From positions 4,576,001-4,640,000 of the forward strand of contig NZ_CP041402.1 of assembly GCF_007018905.1 (NCBI RefSeq): a DNA stretch of 64,000 bases, read 5' to 3'. Positions 60,585 to 64,000 of the stretch are shown piece after piece. The stretch is from Tardiphaga sp. vice304. GTDB taxonomy: Bacteria > Pseudomonadota > Alphaproteobacteria > Rhizobiales > Xanthobacteraceae. The notes beneath the pieces are model-generated. The model saw nothing but the letters and a program-made list of their open reading frames with translations. It was not told the origin of the DNA and searched no databases. The position numbers and the translations under genes are program-made. The first letter of the stretch is position 1; each line of letters opens with the position of its first letter.

Positions 60585-61043
60585 TCAGGCCTGCTCCGCG
60601 GCAACCGCAGCGCGGCCGATGATGACCGCCACGGTCATTTCGGCGAGCGGCCCGAGGGCGTTGCGCGTGCTGCATTTGAACGTGACGATGCCGGTCGAGG
60701 GCCGGCTCTGCGAGGGTCGCGCCTGCAGCACTTCGACGTCGAGCATCATGGCGTCGCCGGGGCGGAACGGCGCCAGCCATTTCATCTCATCGACGCCGGG
60801 CGAGCCCAGCGACGCGGTTTCATGCAGGAAGCCGTCATACATCATCCGCATCATGAGCGCGCACATATGCCAGCCCGAACCGGCGAGGCCGCGGAGCAAG
60901 GACGCATTGGCGGCGTCATCGTCGAGATGCATCGGCTGTGGATCGTATTCGGCGGCGAACGCGATGATCTCCTCGCGGGTGATATGGCGCGGTCCATAGC
61001 TGCCGAGGTGGCCCGGCTGAAAATGTTCGAATGTCAGGGTCAT
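60585..61043 (-). CDS. MaoC-family dehydratase (hot-dog fold), copy 1
   Basis: 152 aa. FEHFQPGHLGSYGPRHITREE, FAAEYDPQPMHLDDDAANAS for the hydratase motif, GLAGSGWHMCALMMRMM, PFRPGDAMMLDVEVL. Clear paralogue of the next gene (about a third of residues alike by eye). First gene of the pair. MaoC pairs often serve (R)-specific enoyl-CoA hydration in fatty acid or PHA metabolism. Confidence 0.9.
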   Translation of the reverse strand: MTLTFEHFQPGHLGSYGPRHITREEIIAFAAEYDPQPMHLDDDAANASLLRGLAGSGWHMCALMMRMMYDGFLHETASLGSPGVDEMKWLAPFRPGDAMMLDVEVLQARPSQSRPSTGIVTFKCSTRNALGPLAEMTVAVIIGRAAVAAEQA

Positions 61044-61211
61044 GAAAAATATGCCGTGGAGGAAGCCCGATTGTGGCCGTTATTGACCGCAATCTCAACC
61101 CGGGACGCCGCATGGCAGGCCCGATCATGCTCAGGCCATGGTTCGACGTTACGGCCTGCAGCAGTTTTACATGCCAATATGCTCAATTGACGCGCCGGGG
61201 GGAGACCATCG

Positions 61212-61511
61212 ATGTTTGAATTTCGCGACCTGTTTCAATGGGACCGTTTCATCACGCCGACCATCATCAAGACGTTCTACTGGCTGGTGATGGTCCTGAT
61301 GATCCTGGTCGGCGTTTCGGGCGTGTTCTCCGGCCTTGCCGCGATGGCGGTGAGCCCGTTCGGCGGCTTCATGGTGGTGCTGTCCAGCCTTGCCGGAACG
61401 GTGGTCGGCATCATCTTCTCGCGCATTGCGGCGGAGTTCATTCTGATCGTGTTCCGGATCAACGAGCATCTCGGCGCGATCCGGGATCAGGGGCAGCATC
61501 ACGGGCATTGA
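61212..61511 (+). CDS. DUF4282 membrane protein
   Basis: 99 aa, ATG 61212 follows GGGGGGAGACCATCG. FEFRDLFQWDRFITPTIIKTFYW is the family opening; two spans (LVMVLMILVGVSGVFSGLAAM and MVVLSSLAGTVVGIIFSRIAAE), then FRINEHLGAIRDQ. DUF4282 is widespread, function unknown. Convergent with ychF across a palindromic repeat. Confidence 0.87.
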   Translation: MFEFRDLFQWDRFITPTIIKTFYWLVMVLMILVGVSGVFSGLAAMAVSPFGGFMVVLSSLAGTVVGIIFSRIAAEFILIVFRINEHLGAIRDQGQHHGH

Positions 61512-61532
61512 GCCGGGAGTCATGCCCTCCCC

Positions 61533-61619
61533 GTCATTGCGAGGAGCGAAGCGACGCGGCAATCCAGAGCCACAAGCAGAGAACTGGATTGCTTCGTCGC
61601 AAGGGCTCCTCGCAATGAC
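61533..61619. repeat. Dispersed palindromic repeat, GTCATTGCGAGGAGC family
   Basis: Ends GTCATTGCGAGGAGC and GCTCCTCGCAATGAC are exact reverse complements; CAATCCAG / CTGGATTG pair inside. Located between convergent DUF4282 and ychF. Confidence 0.88.
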
Positions 61620-61640
61620 GCGGAGGGGCCGGTTTTGTAC

Positions 61641-62738
61641 TTAAGTATTGAACCGGAAGTGCAGCACGTCGCCGTCGGCGACGACATATTCCTTGCCTTC
61701 GAGGCGCAGCTTGCCGCCGTCGCGGGCACCGGATTCACCGCCGAGATTGACATAGTCGTCATAGGCGATGGTCTCGGCGCGGATGAAGCCCTTCTCGAAG
61801 TCGGTGTGGATCACCGCTGCGGCCTGTGGCGCCTTGGTGCCCTTGGTGATGGTCCAGGCGCGGGCTTCCTTCGGTCCCACCGTGAAGTAGGTGATCAGAT
61901 GCAGCAGTGAATAACCGGCGCGGATCAGCTTATCCAGGCCGGCCTCTTCGAGGCCCAGCGTCTCCAGGAATTCGGCGCGCTCGGCACGCGACAGCGTCGC
62001 GATTTCGGATTCGATTTTCGCAGAGATCGCCACGGCGACCGCGCCTTCCTTGGCGGCATGCTCCGCCACCAGCCTCGAATAGGCATTGCCCTCGCCAGCC
62101 GCGCCTTCCTCGACGTTGCAAACGTAGAGCACCGGCTTCGAAGTCAGCAGGCCGAGCATGCCGAAGGCGCGCTCTTCTTCCGGCTTGCGCTCCAGGAAAC
62201 GGGTCGGCTTGCCCTCACGCAGCAGCACCAGCGCACGCTGCACCAGATCGAGCTGCTCCTTGGCGTCCTTGTCGTTGCCCTTGGCCTTCTTGGTCAGGTT
62301 GTCGACGCGCTTCTCGCAGGATTCGAGATCGGCGAGCATCAGCTCGGTCTCGATGATCTCGATGTCGGCGAGCGGATCGATCTTGCCTTCGACATGGGTG
62401 ATGTCGTCATCGACGAAGCAGCGCACGACGTGCGCGATGGCATCGGTTTCGCGGATGGTGGCAAGGAACTGGTTGCCGAGGCCTTCGCCCTTGGAGGCGC
62501 CCTTCACCAGACCCGCGATATCGACGAAGGTCAGCCGCGTCGGGATGATCTGCTGCGATTTGGCGATCTCGCACAATTTGTCGAGCCGCGAATCCGGCAC
62601 TGCGACCTCGCCGACATTCGGCTCGATGGTGCAGAACGGATAGTTCGCCGCCTGGGCGGCCGCGGTTTCGGTGAGCGCATTAAAAAGCGTCGATTTGCCG
62701 ACATTCGGCAGCCCGACGATACCGCATTTGAATCCCAT
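61641..62738 (-). CDS. ychF: Redox-regulated ATPase/GTPase YchF (OBG family)
   Basis: 365 aa starting [20 protein letters not shown] at 62738 (AGGACAGGTC upstream). G1 [10 protein letters not shown]2/G3 [25 protein letters not shown] in place of NKxD in the G4 position (YchF prefers ATP), helical arm, and TGS domain ending [19 protein letters not shown]. Ribosome-associated. Third gene of the rplY-pth-ychF run. Confidence 0.96.
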   Translation of the reverse strand: MGFKCGIVGLPNVGKSTLFNALTETAAAQAANYPFCTIEPNVGEVAVPDSRLDKLCEIAKSQQIIPTRLTFVDIAGLVKGASKGEGLGNQFLATIRETDAIAHVVRCFVDDDITHVEGKIDPLADIEIIETELMLADLESCEKRVDNLTKKAKGNDKDAKEQLDLVQRALVLLREGKPTRFLERKPEEERAFGMLGLLTSKPVLYVCNVEEGAAGEGNAYSRLVAEHAAKEGAVAVAISAKIESEIATLSRAERAEFLETLGLEEAGLDKLIRAGYSLLHLITYFTVGPKEARAWTITKGTKAPQAAAVIHTDFEKGFIRAETIAYDDYVNLGGESGARDGGKLRLEGKEYVVADGDVLHFRFNT

Positions 62739-62762
62739 GACCTGTCCTGAATGGTTCGGCAC

Positions 62763-63365
62763 TTACGTGCCGGTGTCGTCTTTCGACGTGAAACCCTTGG
62801 CCTGCATCGTCAGATGCACCTTGTTCTGAAACGTGGAGTCGCGGCCGTCGGCCAAGAGCGCCACATTGTCCGTCACCGCATCGACCAGCGCTTCGAGCTG
62901 CGGTCGTTCGGCCTTGGCGAAGTCGCTGAGCACGTGGTTGTGCACCAGTTCCTTGGCGCCGGGGTGTCCGATGCCGAGCCGCACGCGGCGATACTCGTTG
63001 CCGACATGGGCAGACATCGAGCGCAGCCCGTTATGTCCGGCGATGCCGCCGCCGACCTTGACGCGCACTTTCGAGAACGGAAGTTCGAGTTCGTCGTGAA
63101 ACACCGCGATGTCACCGACCGCGATCTTGAAGAAAGAGGCTGCGGCCTGCACCGAGATGCCGGAATCGTTCATGAAGGTCAGCGGCCGCAGCAGGATGAC
63201 CCGCTCGCCGCCGAGATTGCCTTCCGAGGTCTCGCCCTGAAAGCGGCGGCGCCACGGGGCAAACCCGTGACGCCGCGCGATCTCGTCGAGAACCATGAAG
63301 CCGATATTGTGCCGGTTGCCCTGGTATTTCGCACCAGGGTTTCCGAGACCAACAAAGAGCTGCAT
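62763..63365 (-). CDS. pth: Peptidyl-tRNA hydrolase
   Basis: 200 aa. [20 protein letters not shown] with Asn and His catalytic residues, [36 protein letters not shown] (catalytic Asp), GHNGLRSM, and GIGHPGA. Releases peptides from stalled peptidyl-tRNA. 21 bp after rplY; ychF starts 24 bp later. Standard operon. Confidence 0.96.
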   Translation of the reverse strand: MQLFVGLGNPGAKYQGNRHNIGFMVLDEIARRHGFAPWRRRFQGETSEGNLGGERVILLRPLTFMNDSGISVQAAASFFKIAVGDIAVFHDELELPFSKVRVKVGGGIAGHNGLRSMSAHVGNEYRRVRLGIGHPGAKELVHNHVLSDFAKAERPQLEALVDAVTDNVALLADGRDSTFQNKVHLTMQAKGFTSKDDTGT

Positions 63366-63386
63366 GACGCGGGTGTCCGCGCCTGG

Positions 63387-64000
63387 TTACTTCTTCTTCG
63401 CCGGGGCGGCGGGTGCCTTGGCGGCAGCGGCCGGGGCTTTCGCACCAGCAGCGGGAGCCTTGGCGCCGGCGGCCGGAGCCTTGGCGGCAGCCGCAGGAGC
63501 GGCACCGGCAGCGGGAGCGGTGCCTGCGGCGGGTTCTTCGCCATAGCCCGACGGCGGCACGATCGTGACCAGAGTAACGTCTTCGGCACGCGCCAGCGTC
63601 TTGACGCCCTTCGGCAGCTTGATGTCGGTCAGATGCAGCGAACCACCGATATCCAGCGTCGACACGTCAGCTTCGACGAACTGCGGAATGCTGTCGGCCT
63701 CGGCTTCGAGTTCGAGCGTGTGGGTGACGACGTTGATGGTGCCGCCGCGCTTCACGCCCGGAGCGACATCGGCGCCCTTGAGGTGGAGGGGAACGCTGAC
63801 GCGGATGGTGGCGCCTTCGCCGAGGCGCAGGAAGTCGACATGCAGCGGGAAGTCCCTGACGGGATCGAGCGCGAAGTCGCGCGGAATCACGCGGTGCTTG
63901 GTGCCATCGAGATCGATGTCATAGATCGTGGTGAGGAAGCGGCCGGCCAGAATGCGCTGGCGCAATTCGGCATCATCGACCGAAATCGACACCGGGGGCT
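63387..64000 (-). CDS. rplY: 50S ribosomal protein L25/general stress protein Ctc (N-terminus beyond window)
   Basis: About 204 codons visible; the frame runs off the window end (PPVSISVDDAELRQRILAGR), so about 40 residues are missing. Core PLHVDFLRLGEGATIRVSVP, PQFVEADVSTLDIGGSLHL, VTLVTIVPPSGYGEEPA. The last 50 or so residues are Ala/Pro/Lys-rich with the repeat KAPAAGA. L25 binds 5S rRNA; the tail is not part of the canonical fold. First gene of the rplY-pth-ychF run. Confidence 0.95.
   Translation of the reverse strand, partial: PPVSISVDDAELRQRILAGRFLTTIYDIDLDGTKHRVIPRDFALDPVRDFPLHVDFLRLGEGATIRVSVPLHLKGADVAPGVKRGGTINVVTHTLELEAEADSIPQFVEADVSTLDIGGSLHLTDIKLPKGVKTLARAEDVTLVTIVPPSGYGEEPAAGTAPAAGAAPAAAAKAPAAGAKAPAAGAKAPAAAAKAPAAPAKKK

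Overview
The window looks like chromosomal sequence from a GC-rich alphaproteobacterium of the Bradyrhizobium / Rhodopseudomonas group. Grounds are the high GC with strong third-position GC bias, the RopB/Omp25-like porins, DUF992 and DUF4394 exported proteins, a HWE-type histidine kinase, a very long UvrB, the rplY-pth-ychF order, and several families of short palindromic intergenic repeats. This is inferred from gene content; no rRNA or tRNA gene lies in the window. There is no transposase, integrase, phage or CRISPR array.

Layout. 1-9.3 kb is signalling-rich: a cut-off chemoreceptor, an orphan HWE kinase, a Bug-type solute-binding protein, a phytase-like exported esterase and two tandem chemoreceptors with almost identical signalling domains. 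9.3-20.7 kb is mostly housekeeping on the minus strand: serC-serA, a GST, two outer-membrane beta-barrels, glmM, an exported beta-carbonic anhydrase and aroE, with an lldD-like flavoenzyme on the plus strand. 20.8-28.7 kb holds a SulP permease, a BrnT/BrnA toxin-antitoxin pair, an EF-G paralogue with an altered G3 motif next to a P-loop kinase, paired DUF992 proteins and an aspartate aminotransferase.

29-45 kb is a mosaic of single metabolic and envelope genes: GSTs, a PQQ-type sugar dehydrogenase, a PRISE reductase, PlsC and an aldo/keto reductase. It also has a Tat-exported DUF1501/DUF1800 pair, a TMEM175-like channel, a GGDEF protein with two PAS modules and a Tat-exported SDR. 45-47.3 kb is an ECF sigma / RskA-type anti-sigma operon facing a DUF4394 gene. 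Both start behind matching promoter boxes, TGCATCCAA-N16-GTAC, which I read as a self-contained regulon.

47.4-54.6 kb holds uvrB and a small anomalous patch: a lower-GC FRG-domain gene facing a strong sigma70-like promoter that fires into about 430 bp of GC-rich, hairpin-rich, apparently non-coding DNA. A thiolase and a periplasmic binding protein follow. 54.7-64 kb has a fourth chemoreceptor, a run of microproteins (one frameshifted), a MaoC pair, DUF4282, and ychF-pth-rplY, the last cut by the window end.

At least eight families of inverted-repeat elements sit between genes, often between convergent genes or just after stop codons. The best candidates for unrecorded biology are the ECF divergon, the FRG/GC-rich transcript locus, the EF-G-like protein without its catalytic His, and the DUF1501/DUF1800 export pair.
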